Below the pieces are notes generated by a model. The model was not told the DNA's origin and did not search any database. It saw nothing but the letters and a program-made list of their open reading frames with translations. This document shows, in pieces, positions 15,277 through 23,017 of a DNA stretch of 23,137 nucleotides (position 1 is its first letter; each line of letters begins with the position of its first letter). Both the position numbers and the translations under genes were made by a program. Source of the DNA: Gammaproteobacteria bacterium UBA3067 (GTDB lineage: Bacteria > Pseudomonadota > Gammaproteobacteria > Pseudomonadales > UBA3067); contig DFBZ01000114.1 in the NCBI GenBank assembly GCA_002366835.1, positions 1 through 23,137 of the forward strand. The letters run 5' to 3'.

Positions 15277-15810
15277 TTACTTCTTTTTAGCTTCTTTTCT
15301 ACGTACATATTCATCTGCGTAGCGAACACCCTTACCTTTATACGGTTCGGGCGGACGATATGCTCTAATATCAGACGCAACCTGGCCAATCAACTGTTTG
15401 TCAGCACCCTTCAGCACGATCTCTGTTTGTGATGGGGTCTCAACGGTTATTCCCTCCGGGATGGGGTGCTCAACCGGATGAGAAAAGCCAAGGGTTAAAT
15501 TAAGCACCTTACCTTTTGCTTGCGCTCTGTAACCTACGCCGTTTAGTAGTAGCTTTTTCTCAAAACCTTGGGAAACGCCAGTTACCATGTTATTCACAAT
15601 AGAACGTGCCGTACCAGCTTGTGCCCACCCAGACGAGTTGCTTCCCTTAGCACCGAAGGTGAGCAAGCTATCTTCTAGGGAAAGACCTACTGATTCATGC
15701 AGTTCATGATGTAAAGTTGTATTTTTTCCCTTAACAGAAACCCTCTGCCCCTCTATTGACACTTCAACAGAGGCCGGGATTGCAATAGGGCTTTTAGCTA
15801 CACGTGACAT
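15277..15810 (-). CDS. rplF: 50S ribosomal protein L6
   Basis: Large-subunit protein near the GTPase-associated region. It has 177 residues, as in E. coli, with two related domains. Marks include MSRVAKSPIAIPASVEVSI, GTARSIVNNMVTGVSQGFEK, LLLNGVGYRAQAKGKVLNL, GFSHPVEHPIPEGITV and the signature IRAYRPPEPYKGKGVRYADE. It lies 12 bases after rpsH. Confidence 0.99.
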   Translation of the reverse strand: MSRVAKSPIAIPASVEVSIEGQRVSVKGKNTTLHHELHESVGLSLEDSLLTFGAKGSNSSGWAQAGTARSIVNNMVTGVSQGFEKKLLLNGVGYRAQAKGKVLNLTLGFSHPVEHPIPEGITVETPSQTEIVLKGADKQLIGQVASDIRAYRPPEPYKGKGVRYADEYVRRKEAKKK

Positions 15811-15822
15811 TATTATCGCCTA

Positions 15823-16218
15823 TTAAGAAACAGTACAGAGGATTTCACCGCCGACGCCCAGTTCGCGCGCAGTTCGATCCGACACGATACCTTTGTTGGT
15901 GGAGAGGATAGCAACCCCTAAACCACCATTTACTTTAGGTATCTCATCTTTACCTTTAAACACGCGAAGGCCAGGTCGACTCACTCGAGTGATTTTGTCA
16001 ATTACTGGATTACCCTCAAAGTACTTAAGAGCAACTTTCAATTCGGGTTTCTTTTCATCGCCGACGGCTTCACAGCTAAGAAGGTAGCCCTCGTCGATCA
16101 ATACCTTACACACTGCCTGCTTTGCTTTGGAAAGAGGCATCACCACCTCGACCTTACCAGCCATCTGGCCATTTCGGACACGAGTTAAAAAATCTGCGAT
16201 GGGGTCTTGCATACTCAT
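15823..16218 (-). CDS. rpsH: 30S ribosomal protein S8
   Basis: Primary 16S rRNA-binding protein of the 30S body; in E. coli it also represses the spc operon through an rplE-region site. It has 131 residues (E. coli 130). It begins MSMQDPIADFLTRVRNGQ, as in E. coli, so the first ATG is kept although a second Met follows at residue 3. It shows RPGLRVFKGKDEIPKVNGGL, GVAILSTNKGIVSDRTAREL and GVGGEILCTVS. It lies 18 bases after rpsN. Confidence 0.99.
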   Translation of the reverse strand: MSMQDPIADFLTRVRNGQMAGKVEVVMPLSKAKQAVCKVLIDEGYLLSCEAVGDEKKPELKVALKYFEGNPVIDKITRVSRPGLRVFKGKDEIPKVNGGLGVAILSTNKGIVSDRTARELGVGGEILCTVS

Positions 16219-16236
16219 TTTATAGAACCCTCTAAA

Positions 16237-16542
16237 TTACCAACTTGCCTTAACTAACCCTGGAACGTCACCACGCATTGCGGCTTCCCGGAGTTTATTT
16301 CTACTTAGACCAAATTTACGGTAATAACCGTGCGGTCGCCCTGTTAGCCCACAGCGATTTCTCTGACGTACTTTGCTCGAATCTCGAGGCAAAGATTGAA
16401 GCTTAAGCTGCGCATCCCACCTGTCTTCATCTGACGTACTCGGGTCTTTGATGATTGTTTTCAGCGTTGCACGCTTTTCGCCATACTGGGCGACTAACTT
16501 AGCTCGGCGCTTTTCGCGCTCTGTCATAGAGGTTTTAGCCAT
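16237..16542 (-). CDS. rpsN: 30S ribosomal protein S14 (long, zinc-free form)
   Basis: Head protein of the 30S subunit. It has 101 residues, the long form found in most proteobacteria, and lacks the four zinc-ligand cysteines of the short form. Marks are MAKTSMTEREKRRAKLVAQY, LPRDSSKVRQRNRCGLTGRP and HGYYRKFGLSRNKLREAAMR. It lies 11 bases after rplE. Confidence 0.99.
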   Translation of the reverse strand: MAKTSMTEREKRRAKLVAQYGEKRATLKTIIKDPSTSDEDRWDAQLKLQSLPRDSSKVRQRNRCGLTGRPHGYYRKFGLSRNKLREAAMRGDVPGLVKASW

Positions 16543-16553
16543 TATGAGCGTTC

Positions 16554-17093
16554 CTATTGTCTGATCGGAAAGTTGAATGCCGAGAGTAGCGCGCGACCTT
16601 CTTCATCTGTTTTTGCGGTAGTGGTAATACAAATATCTAAACCACGTAGCTTATCAACCTTATCGTAATCTATTTCTGGAAAAACAATCTGTTCTTTCAA
16701 GCCCATGCTGTAGTTTCCACGGCCGTCGAAGGATTTCGGGCTTAATCCCCTGAAATCTCTAACGCGGGGGATCGCAATATAAACGAGCCTGTCGAAAAAC
16801 TCCCACATGTGTTCTTTACGCAGGGTAACCTTACATCCGATGGGCCAGCCGTCACGGATCTTAAAACCAGCAATCGACTTCCGAGCTAAAGTAACCACTG
16901 GCTTTTGCCCGGCGATTTTTTCAAGGTCTGCAAGAGCTCCTTGAAGAACTTTCTTGTCCTGAGCCGCTTCACCCACTCCCATATTGAGAGTTATTTTAGT
17001 GATGCGAGGAACAGCCATAGTCGACTTATAACCAAACTCTTCAAGCAGCTTGGGCACGACCTCTTGTTTGTATCTTTCTTTTAAAGTTTCCAT
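16554..17093 (-). CDS. rplE: 50S ribosomal protein L5
   Basis: 5S rRNA-binding protein of the central protuberance that also contacts P-site tRNA. It has 179 residues, as in E. coli. Marks are RITKITLNMGVGEAAQDKKV, SIAGFKIRDGWPIGCKVTLR, IPRVRDFRGLSPKSFDGRGN and FPEIDYDKVDKLRGLDICIT. It lies 13 bases after rplX. Confidence 0.99.
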   Translation of the reverse strand: METLKERYKQEVVPKLLEEFGYKSTMAVPRITKITLNMGVGEAAQDKKVLQGALADLEKIAGQKPVVTLARKSIAGFKIRDGWPIGCKVTLRKEHMWEFFDRLVYIAIPRVRDFRGLSPKSFDGRGNYSMGLKEQIVFPEIDYDKVDKLRGLDICITTTAKTDEEGRALLSAFNFPIRQ

Positions 17094-17106
17094 CTGGCCT
17101 ACCGCT

Positions 17107-17424
17107 CTATGCGTCTATTAATTCGTTGTTGGACTTAAAAAAACGAACCTTTTTTCCGTCTTCCAGAAGCCTAAATCCAACTCGATCGGCTTTTTCAGTC
17201 GCAGGATTGAAAATTGCAACATTTGAGGATTCGATCGCTGCTTCTTTTTCAACAATCCCCCCCGCTACGCCTGCCTGTGGATTCGGTTTGGTGTGTTTTT
17301 TAACAATATTAACGCCGGAAACAATAAGGCGGCCATTTTCGAGAACCTTTACAACCTTACCCCGTTTGCCCTTATCGCGACCAACGGTGACCATCACGTC
17401 GTCATTTCTTTTAATCTTCAGCAT
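17107..17424 (-). CDS. rplX: 50S ribosomal protein L24
   Basis: Assembly-initiator protein of the large subunit. It has 105 residues (E. coli 104) with the KOW motif VMVTVGRDKGKRGKVVKV near the N-terminus, then GVNIVKKHTKPNPQAGVAGG and DRVGFRLLEDGKKVRFFKSN. It lies 18 bases after rplN. Confidence 0.99.
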   Translation of the reverse strand: MLKIKRNDDVMVTVGRDKGKRGKVVKVLENGRLIVSGVNIVKKHTKPNPQAGVAGGIVEKEAAIESSNVAIFNPATEKADRVGFRLLEDGKKVRFFKSNNELIDA

Positions 17425-17442
17425 TACATGACGCCTCTTTAC

Positions 17443-17811
17443 TTATAACACTTCTGGTGCAAGTGATATGATCTTCATAAACTGCTCACCCCGCAGCTCG
17501 CGTGTAACCGGCCCAAAAATTCGAGTCCCGATCGGCTGCTTCTGGTTGTTTAGTAGCACCGCAGCGTTTTGGTCAAAACGAATAACGGAGCCATCTGGAC
17601 GTCTTACACCTTTTTTGGTGCGGACTACCACTGCGTTCATCACATCGCCTTTTTTTACTTTTCCACGCGGTATCGCTTCTTTGACGGAGACTTTGATTAC
17701 GTCGCCGATTGCCGCATAACGCCGGTGAGAACCGCCAAGCACCTTTATACACTGAACACTACGTGCGCCGCTGTTATCTGCGACATCAAGTTTCGTTTGG
17801 GTCTGAATCAT
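17443..17811 (-). CDS. rplN: 50S ribosomal protein L14
   Basis: Subunit-interface protein and binding site for the silencing factor RsfS. It has 122 residues (E. coli 123). It begins MIQTQTKLDVADNSGARSVQ and shows VVVRTKKGVRRPDGSVIRFD, FGPVTRELRGEQFMKI and ends SLAPEVL. GGGAGG lies before the ATG. It is first in the spc operon, 43 bases after rpsQ; no clear separate promoter was seen in that short gap. Confidence 0.99.
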   Translation of the reverse strand: MIQTQTKLDVADNSGARSVQCIKVLGGSHRRYAAIGDVIKVSVKEAIPRGKVKKGDVMNAVVVRTKKGVRRPDGSVIRFDQNAAVLLNNQKQPIGTRIFGPVTRELRGEQFMKIISLAPEVL

Positions 17812-17854
17812 CTGTGACCTCCCACCGCTTTATCAAAAACCGTTAAAATATAAG

Positions 17855-18124
17855 TTAGACTTTCGCTTGTTCATTAACACTTAGCAAAACCCAGCTTTTT
17901 GTCTTGGACAAAGGCCTGCTTTGACCGACTGTAACTATATCGCCTTCGTTACACACATTTTCTTGATCATGCGCATGGACTTTTGTGGAGCGTTTGATGA
18001 TTTTTCCGTAAATAGGGTGTTTGACCTTTCGCTCTACGAGCACGGAGATAGTTTTATCTCTCTTATTGCTCACTACTGTACCAGTCAGAGTACGCTGCGC
18101 TTCATTTCCATTGGATTCAGCCAT
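17855..18124 (-). CDS. rpsQ: 30S ribosomal protein S17
   Basis: Primary 16S rRNA-binding protein of the 30S body, OB fold. It has 89 residues (E. coli 84), with RTLTGTVVSNKRDKTISVLV, ERKVKHPIYGKIIKRSTKVH and VTVGQSRPLSKTKSWVLLSV. Its ATG overlaps the rpmC stop by one base (TAATG), which implies translational coupling. It is last in the S10 operon. Confidence 0.99.
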   Translation of the reverse strand: MAESNGNEAQRTLTGTVVSNKRDKTISVLVERKVKHPIYGKIIKRSTKVHAHDQENVCNEGDIVTVGQSRPLSKTKSWVLLSVNEQAKV

Positions 18125-18318
18125 TATTTTTCACCTGCCTTTTGCCTTAGTGCGGTCTTAACACGAGCGATATCTCGACGAATCTGTTTGATTTGGTGAT
18201 TCGTATTGAGCTGGCCAGATGCGAGCTGCATCTTGCTTTTAAACTGCTCTTCCCTAAGGCTCAGCAAAGACTGCTCTAGCTCTGGCGCAGATTTTTCTTT
18301 CAACTCACTTACTTTCAT
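18124..18318 (-). CDS. rpmC: 50S ribosomal protein L29
   Basis: Small helical protein beside the exit tunnel, part of the docking site for trigger factor and SRP together with L23. It has 64 residues (E. coli 63): MKVSELKEKSAPELEQSLLS, then EEQFKSKMQLASGQLNTNHQ and RRDIARVKTALRQKAGEK. It overlaps rplP upstream and rpsQ downstream by one base each (TAATG). Confidence 0.99.
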   Translation of the reverse strand: MKVSELKEKSAPELEQSLLSLREEQFKSKMQLASGQLNTNHQIKQIRRDIARVKTALRQKAGEK

Positions 18319-18731
18319 TACATTACCGTCCGCGTAACAACAGTGGTAGGAATAGGGAGTTTGGCGGCAGCCAACGCAAATGCTTCCCTAGCTACATCCT
18401 CATCAACGCCTTCCATTTCATACAAAATACGGCCAGGCTGAATTTGGGCAACCCAGTATTCAACGTTACCCTTACCTTTACCTTGTCGAACCTCGAGAGG
18501 TTTTCCAGTAATCGGCTTGTCTGGGAAAACCCTAATCCAAATTTTTCCACCACGTTTTATGTGCCTGGTCATCGCCCTACGAGCCGCTTCAATTTGTCGC
18601 GCCGTGATCCGTCCGCGACCTGTTGATTTCAATGCAATCTCACCGAAAGATACTTTGCTTCCGCGCTGAGCCAACCCGCGATTACGGCCTTTATGCTGCT
18701 TTCTAAATTTTGTTCGTTTAGGTTGTAACAT
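18318..18731 (-). CDS. rplP: 50S ribosomal protein L16
   Basis: Large-subunit protein near the A site, needed for peptidyl transfer and tRNA accommodation. It has 137 residues (E. coli 136). It begins MLQPKRTKFRKQHKGRNRG and shows VSFGEIALKSTGRGRITARQ, KIWIRVFPDKPITGKPLEVR and QPGRILYEMEGVDEDVAREA. The helix with PLEVRQGKGKGNVEYWVA contains the Arg hydroxylated in E. coli L16. It lies six bases after rpsC. Confidence 0.99.
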   Translation of the reverse strand: MLQPKRTKFRKQHKGRNRGLAQRGSKVSFGEIALKSTGRGRITARQIEAARRAMTRHIKRGGKIWIRVFPDKPITGKPLEVRQGKGKGNVEYWVAQIQPGRILYEMEGVDEDVAREAFALAAAKLPIPTTVVTRTVM

Positions 18732-18737
18732 CTCTCA

Positions 18738-19427
18738 TTAACCCCTTTTTGGCCCTTGCCGCTCTTTTCCACCAGCTGCTTCCACTTGCGGAAGCTGACC
18801 ATCAAGTACTTCACCTTTAAAGATCCAGACCTTCACACCAATCACGCCATAAGTTGTATTTGCGCGGTATTCTGCATAGTCAATATCGGCACGAAGTGTG
18901 TGCAGAGGGACTCGCCCCTCTCTATACCACTCTGTTCGGGCAATTTCAGCACCGCCAAGCCTTCCACCGACTTGAACCTTAATTCCCTGGGCACCTGCAC
19001 GCATCGCATTCTGTACAGAGCGCTTCATCGCACGCCGAAACATAACCCGGCGCTCGAGCTGAGAAGCAATATTTTGAGCTGTTAAATATGCGTTAAGGTC
19101 AGGCTTACGCACTTCTTCAATATTAAGATGAACGGGAACACCCATCATCTTACTTACCTTTTGTCGCAGGCGCTCCACGTCTTCACCACGCTTGCCGATA
19201 ACAATACCTGGCCTAGCAGTAAAGATCGTAATTCGAGCATTTTCAGCGGGTCTTTCTATTTCGACCCGGCTAACCGACGCTTTCTTTAACTCTTCGAATA
19301 AAAACTCTCGAACCTTCAGGTCGTCGACCAAGTTTGCTGCGTATTGCTTCGGCCCGGCAAACCACGTCGAGGTGTGCTTTTTTACGATCCCGAGCCTAAT
19401 GCCCGTAGGATGAACTTTCTGACCCAT
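18738..19427 (-). CDS. rpsC: 30S ribosomal protein S3
   Basis: Head protein at the mRNA entry tunnel with a role in mRNA unwinding. It has 229 residues (E. coli 233). It begins MGQKVHPTGIRLGIVKKHTS. The KH domain shows TARPGIVIGKRGEDVERLRQ, and the C-terminal domain shows RAGAQGIKVQVGGRLGGAEI and REGRVPLHTLRADIDYAEYR. The C-terminal tail (AAGGKERQGPKRG) is shorter than in E. coli. It lies 10 bases after rplV. Confidence 0.99.
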   Translation of the reverse strand: MGQKVHPTGIRLGIVKKHTSTWFAGPKQYAANLVDDLKVREFLFEELKKASVSRVEIERPAENARITIFTARPGIVIGKRGEDVERLRQKVSKMMGVPVHLNIEEVRKPDLNAYLTAQNIASQLERRVMFRRAMKRSVQNAMRAGAQGIKVQVGGRLGGAEIARTEWYREGRVPLHTLRADIDYAEYRANTTYGVIGVKVWIFKGEVLDGQLPQVEAAGGKERQGPKRG

Positions 19428-19437
19428 CTGGTCTCTC

Positions 19438-19770
19438 CTAACTATCCGAAACTTTTACGGTTATATGGCAGGACCGTTTAAGGATACGGTCGGCACGTCC
19501 CTTAGCTCTGGGCCTAATGCGCTTCATTGTCATGCCTTCATCGACGAATATTTCGCTTACAACCAACTCATCGATATTGGCACCTTCATTATTTTCCGCG
19601 TTAGCGATTGCAGACTCTAATACTTTCTTCACCAAGTGCGCAGCTTTTTTTTCGCTAAAAACAAGCATATTAAGGGCTTGATCTACGCCGAGACCTCTGA
19701 CTTGGTCAGCAACGAGGCGCGCCTTCTGGGCTGAGATCGTCGCTCCCTTTAATCGAGCTGAAGTTTCCAT
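19438..19770 (-). CDS. rplV: 50S ribosomal protein L22
   Basis: Large-subunit protein whose long beta-hairpin lines the exit tunnel at the macrolide-sensitive constriction. It has 110 residues, as in E. coli. Marks are ISAQKARLVADQVRGLGVDQ, KVLESAIANAENNEGANIDE and the hairpin tip around MKRIRPRAKGRADRILKRSC. The tip is intact, with no change that suggests macrolide resistance. It lies 17 bases after rpsS. Confidence 0.99.
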   Translation of the reverse strand: METSARLKGATISAQKARLVADQVRGLGVDQALNMLVFSEKKAAHLVKKVLESAIANAENNEGANIDELVVSEIFVDEGMTMKRIRPRAKGRADRILKRSCHITVKVSDS

Positions 19771-19787
19771 AAAAATAACCCCTGGTA

Positions 19788-20063
19788 CTAGCGTTTTGCT
19801 TTTTTGTCGGCAGCGTGACCACGATAAGTACGGGTCGCAGAAAATTCACCAAGCTTATGACCTATCATATGCTCCGTAACGTAGACGGGCACATGCTGCT
19901 TCCCGTTATGGACAGCGATTGTCAAGCCAACCATATTTGGGAATATCATCGATCTGCGTGACCAAGTTTTGATGGGCTTCTTGGAGTTTTCCTCGACAGC
20001 CTTCTCAACCTTTCTTAGCAAATGCAGATCAATAAATGGACCTTTTTTTAATGATCGTGGCAC
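19788..20063 (-). CDS. rpsS: 30S ribosomal protein S19
   Basis: Head protein that pairs with S13 and bridges to the 50S subunit. It has 91 residues (E. coli 92): MPRSLKKGPFIDLHLLRKVE, then IKTWSRRSMIFPNMVGLTIA and VTEHMIGHKLGEFSATRTYR. It lies 23 bases after rplB. Confidence 0.99.
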   Translation of the reverse strand: MPRSLKKGPFIDLHLLRKVEKAVEENSKKPIKTWSRRSMIFPNMVGLTIAVHNGKQHVPVYVTEHMIGHKLGEFSATRTYRGHAADKKAKR

Positions 20064-20086
20064 AGTAGAGCCCTCTTCTTAAACCG

Positions 20087-20914
20087 TTATTTAGATCGTC
20101 TATCACGCACGATCATTTTATTTGTGCGTTTGTTTGATCGCGTCTTATGCCCTTTAGTAGGCACACCCCAAGGTGTTACAGGATGACGACCGCCAGATGT
20201 GCGCCCTTCACCACCACCATGCGGGTGATCGACTGGGTTCATAACAACACCCCTCACCGTTGGGCGAACGCCTCTCCAGCGCGACGCGCCAGCCTTACCC
20301 AGTGAGCGCAAGCTATGCTCTGAGTTACACACCTCGCCGAGGGTTGCTTTGCACTCGGCAAGAACCTTCCTCATTTCACCTGAGCGCAGACGCAAAGTTA
20401 CATAAGCACCATCTTTCGCCAACAGCTGAGCAGAGGCACCTGCACTTCGGGCTATTTGAGCGCCTTTACCAGGCTTCATCTCAATACAGTGAATGGTACT
20501 ACCTAAAGGCATATTCCGCAGGGGGAGCGTATTCCCAATTTTAATCGGCGCCTGCTCTCCAGATTCTATAGCATCTCCCGCCTGCAAATTTTTTGCGGCA
20601 ATAATGTAGCGACGCTCGCCATCTGCGTACTTAATCAACGCGATATGCGCACTTCGATTTGGATCATACTCCAATCGCTCTACAACGCCTTGGATACCAT
20701 CCTTATTACGCTTGAAGTCAATAACACGATAGTGCTGCTTATGACCACCGCCAACGTGACGGGTTGTTATGCGGCCATTATTATTCCGTCCACCAGACTT
20801 TTTCTTTGGCTCCAAAAGAGGCGCATAAGGCTTACCTTTGTGGAGATCACTGTTAACGACCTTTACTACAAAACGTCGTCCTGGGGATGTAGGTTTACAC
20901 TTTACAATAGCCAC
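20087..20914 (-). CDS. rplB: 50S ribosomal protein L2
   Basis: Core large-subunit protein beside the peptidyl transferase centre. The GTG at 20912-20914 gives MAIVKCKPTSPGRRFVVKV and 275 residues, matching E. coli L2 (273). An open ATG at 20941 would add nine residues and overlap rplW, and it is rejected: the GTG has GGAGGAG at 20922-20928 seven bases before it and leaves a normal 16-base gap. Marks are NGRITTRHVGGGHKQHYRVI, RNMPLGSTIHCIEMKPGKGA and NPVDHPHGGGEGRTSGGR, which carries the conserved histidine of HPHGGGEG. Confidence 0.98.
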   Translation of the reverse strand: MAIVKCKPTSPGRRFVVKVVNSDLHKGKPYAPLLEPKKKSGGRNNNGRITTRHVGGGHKQHYRVIDFKRNKDGIQGVVERLEYDPNRSAHIALIKYADGERRYIIAAKNLQAGDAIESGEQAPIKIGNTLPLRNMPLGSTIHCIEMKPGKGAQIARSAGASAQLLAKDGAYVTLRLRSGEMRKVLAECKATLGEVCNSEHSLRSLGKAGASRWRGVRPTVRGVVMNPVDHPHGGGEGRTSGGRHPVTPWGVPTKGHKTRSNKRTNKMIVRDRRSK

Positions 20915-20930
20915 CTTGGCTCTCCTCCAA

Positions 20931-21224
20931 CTATTCGGCACCCATTAGGTCAATATCAAAACCTTCTTGAAGGGTCACATAGGCTTTCTTCCAATCACTT
21001 CTTACACCGAGAGCGCGGCCAAAACGTTTTGTTTTACCCTTCACAATCGACGTGCTCACTGACTTAACTTTTACTTCAAACAAACGCTCAACAGCTTTTT
21101 TTATTTCAAGCTTTGTCGCGTCCTTAAGAACCTTAAATACAACTTGGTTCCCACTTGAGGCTAACGAAGTCTTTTCCGTCACGTGCGGGGCTAGAAGCAC
21201 CTGGTATACTCTTTCTTGATTCAT
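20931..21224 (-). CDS. rplW: 50S ribosomal protein L23
   Basis: Exit-tunnel rim protein, the main docking site for trigger factor and SRP. It has 97 residues (E. coli 100): QVLLAPHVTEKTSLASSGNQ, VVFKVLKDATKLEIKKAVER, then KVKSVSTSIVKGKTKRFGRA. Its ATG overlaps the rplD stop by four bases (ATGA), implying translational coupling. Confidence 0.99.
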   Translation of the reverse strand: MNQERVYQVLLAPHVTEKTSLASSGNQVVFKVLKDATKLEIKKAVERLFEVKVKSVSTSIVKGKTKRFGRALGVRSDWKKAYVTLQEGFDIDLMGAE

Positions 21225-21823
21225 GCTAATGCCTCTTCCACTTGCTTAAGTGCGCCAACAGTCAGCAACACTTTATCAGCCGCCACCAAGCTCACCGGAT
21301 CACATGATTTCGCCTCTACAACATCCACATTCGGGATATTCCTTAAAGACAGATACACGCTTTCGGTCAGCTCATCAACCACCACCAAGCCCTTCTCCAA
21401 GCCAAGCTCTTTCAGCTTATTAATTGCGAGCTTTGTTTTAGGCTCTGCAATCTCAAAGGCATCAACAATCAGAACACGATCACTCCGCAGGAGCTCAGAG
21501 AAAATGCACTGCATCGCCCCGCGATACATTTTTTTGTTAACCTTCTGCTCAAAACTTCTTGGACGTGCAGCGAAAGTAACGCCACCAGTTCTCCAAAGCG
21601 GGCTACGTATGGTTCCAGCTCGCGCTCGACCTGTACCTTTTTGACGCCATGGCTTACGACCACCACCTCTTACGTCTGATCGGGTTTTTTGAGCCTTCGA
21701 GCCGGATCGTCCCGCCGCTAAGTATGCAGTAACAACCTGGTGTACTAAGGCCTCATTAAACTCTTTCGCGAAAGCCTCTTCTGAAACCGTTATTGTTTCG
21801 CCTGTAGTAGTATTCAAATTCAT
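21221..21823 (-). CDS. rplD: 50S ribosomal protein L4
   Basis: Large-subunit protein with a loop reaching the exit tunnel; in E. coli it also regulates the S10 operon by binding the leader. It has 200 residues (E. coli 201). Marks are KTRSDVRGGGRKPWRQKGTG, RARAGTIRSPLWRTGGVTFA and PRSFEQKVNKKMYRGAM. It lies 13 bases after rplC and overlaps rplW by four bases. Confidence 0.99.
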   Translation of the reverse strand: MNLNTTTGETITVSEEAFAKEFNEALVHQVVTAYLAAGRSGSKAQKTRSDVRGGGRKPWRQKGTGRARAGTIRSPLWRTGGVTFAARPRSFEQKVNKKMYRGAMQCIFSELLRSDRVLIVDAFEIAEPKTKLAINKLKELGLEKGLVVVDELTESVYLSLRNIPNVDVVEAKSCDPVSLVAADKVLLTVGALKQVEEALA

Positions 21824-21836
21824 TGTTTACTTCTCC

Positions 21837-22481
21837 CTAAGAGCGAGCCTTAACAGCTGTGGAAACAACAACATCGCTACCCGTTGCACCAGGAATCGCT
21901 CCCTTGATGAGCAGCAGATTGTTCTCCACATCAACCTTTACGACTTCCAACGACTGCACGGAAATTCTTTTATTCCCCAACTGCCCAGCCATTTTCTTGC
22001 CCTTAAATACGCGCCCGGGAGTTTGACACTGCCCGATAGACCCTGGCGCACGATGCGACAAAGAGTTCCCGTGAGTAGCATCTTGCATTGCAAAACCCCA
22101 ACGCTTGACCCCCCCAGCGAAACCCTTACCTTTCGAGGTTCCGGCCACATCCACCTTCTGACCTTCCTCGAAAACGTCCACACCCACTGTGCCGCCGATA
22201 CTGAACGAATCCAGCTCGCCATCGGCCACACGGAACTCATTTAGAGATGACCCTGCGTCGACTCCTGCCTTGGCGAAAACGCCCGCCTCAGGCTTACTTA
22301 CGCTCGATGCCTTCTTCAAGCCTGCAGCAAGCTGCACAGCTGAATAACCATCAGTTTCTTTTGTTTTAACTTGCGTTATGCGATTTGGCGCAACCTCGAC
22401 AACAGAAACCGGCACAGAACTACCGTCTTCCTGAAATACTCTGGTCATACCACACTTACGCCCGACCAAGCCTATAGCCAT
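21837..22481 (-). CDS. rplC: 50S ribosomal protein L3
   Basis: Assembly-initiator protein with a loop reaching the peptidyl transferase centre. It has 214 residues (E. coli 209). Marks are MAIGLVGRKCGMTRVFQEDG, TSKGKGFAGGVKRWGFAMQD, and HRAPGSIGQCQTPGRVFKGK, which contains the glutamine methylated by PrmB in E. coli. It lies 21 bases after rpsJ. Confidence 0.99.
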   Translation of the reverse strand: MAIGLVGRKCGMTRVFQEDGSSVPVSVVEVAPNRITQVKTKETDGYSAVQLAAGLKKASSVSKPEAGVFAKAGVDAGSSLNEFRVADGELDSFSIGGTVGVDVFEEGQKVDVAGTSKGKGFAGGVKRWGFAMQDATHGNSLSHRAPGSIGQCQTPGRVFKGKKMAGQLGNKRISVQSLEVVKVDVENNLLLIKGAIPGATGSDVVVSTAVKARS

Positions 22482-22502
22482 CGGATCAACCTCTTAAGCC
22501 AA

Positions 22503-22814
22503 CTAACCTAAACTAATCTTAATATCCACACCCGCAGCAAGATCGAGCTTCATCAGCGCATCTACTGTCTTATCGGTGGGCTCCACTATATCTACCAAAC
22601 GCTTATAAGTGCGAATCTCATATTGATCACGCGCATCTTTATTTACGTGCGGCGAAACCAAAACGGTAAACCGCTCTTTACGAGTCGGCAGGGGAATTGG
22701 CCCACATACCTGAGCTCCCGTTCGCTTTGCTGTCTCTACGATCTCAAGCGAGGACTGATCAATCAACTTGTGATCAAAAGCCTTTAACCTGATGCGTATT
22801 CTCTGGCTTGACAT
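22503..22814 (-). CDS. rpsJ: 30S ribosomal protein S10 (NusE)
   Basis: Head protein of the 30S subunit that also acts as NusE, joining NusB and NusG in transcription antitermination. The ATG at 22814 gives MSSQRIRIRLKAFDHKLID and 103 residues, as in E. coli. The frame stays open to 22880, but the extra 22 residues (MRLKETAGFCIFL...) are hydrophobic and unrelated to S10, so the longer start is rejected. Other marks are TGAQVCGPIPLPTRKERFTV and DQYEIRTYKRLVDIVEPTDK. It is the first gene of the S10 operon, behind a leader of about 140 bases. Confidence 0.99.
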   Translation of the reverse strand: MSSQRIRIRLKAFDHKLIDQSSLEIVETAKRTGAQVCGPIPLPTRKERFTVLVSPHVNKDARDQYEIRTYKRLVDIVEPTDKTVDALMKLDLAAGVDIKISLG

Positions 22815-22963
22815 TGCTACCAAACTCCAAAATTTGGGACATAAAAATATACAAAATCCTGCCGTCTCTTTTAGCCTCAAGCCAAAAAAGAAACAAGATA
22901 TTAAAACCTAGCTCTGGATCAATGCCCAGATTGTTTGCACCCTTAACAACAGGGCGCATAATA
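22815..22963 (-). promoter_or_regulatory. S10 operon promoter and leader
   Basis: On the minus strand a -10 hexamer TATTAT (22958-22963) is followed by a GC-rich discriminator (GCGCCC), as expected for a growth-rate-controlled promoter. The -35 is unclear. The leader to rpsJ is about 140 bases. It contains GCGCCCT / AGGGTGC (22937-22957) and TCTGG / CCAGA (22913-22930) stems. In E. coli the S10 leader is the target of L4 repression and attenuation; the fold here was not matched to it. Confidence 0.5.
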
Positions 22964-22980
22964 TAACCCTTTTCCAGCCA

Positions 22981-23010
22981 ACTCCGCAAGCATTATTTTG
23001 CCTGCGGAGT
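22981..23010. terminator. Hairpin downstream of tuf
   Basis: ACTCCGCAAGC (22981-22991) and GCCTGCGGAGT (23000-23010) form an 11-pair stem with one wobble pair and an eight-base loop, beginning seven bases after the tuf stop. No T-run follows on the minus strand. It could be a weak terminator, an RNA-processing site or an mRNA 3' stabiliser at the str/S10 operon boundary. Confidence 0.55.
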
Positions 23011-23017
23011 GACTTTC

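Noticed and set aside
20915..20941. Longer rplB starting at an upstream ATG
   Set aside because: It would overlap rplW and add residues not found in L2; the GTG at 20914 has a good ribosome binding site.
22815..22880. N-terminal extension of rpsJ to an upstream ATG
   Set aside because: The extra 22 residues are unrelated to S10, while the ATG at 22814 gives the exact family length.
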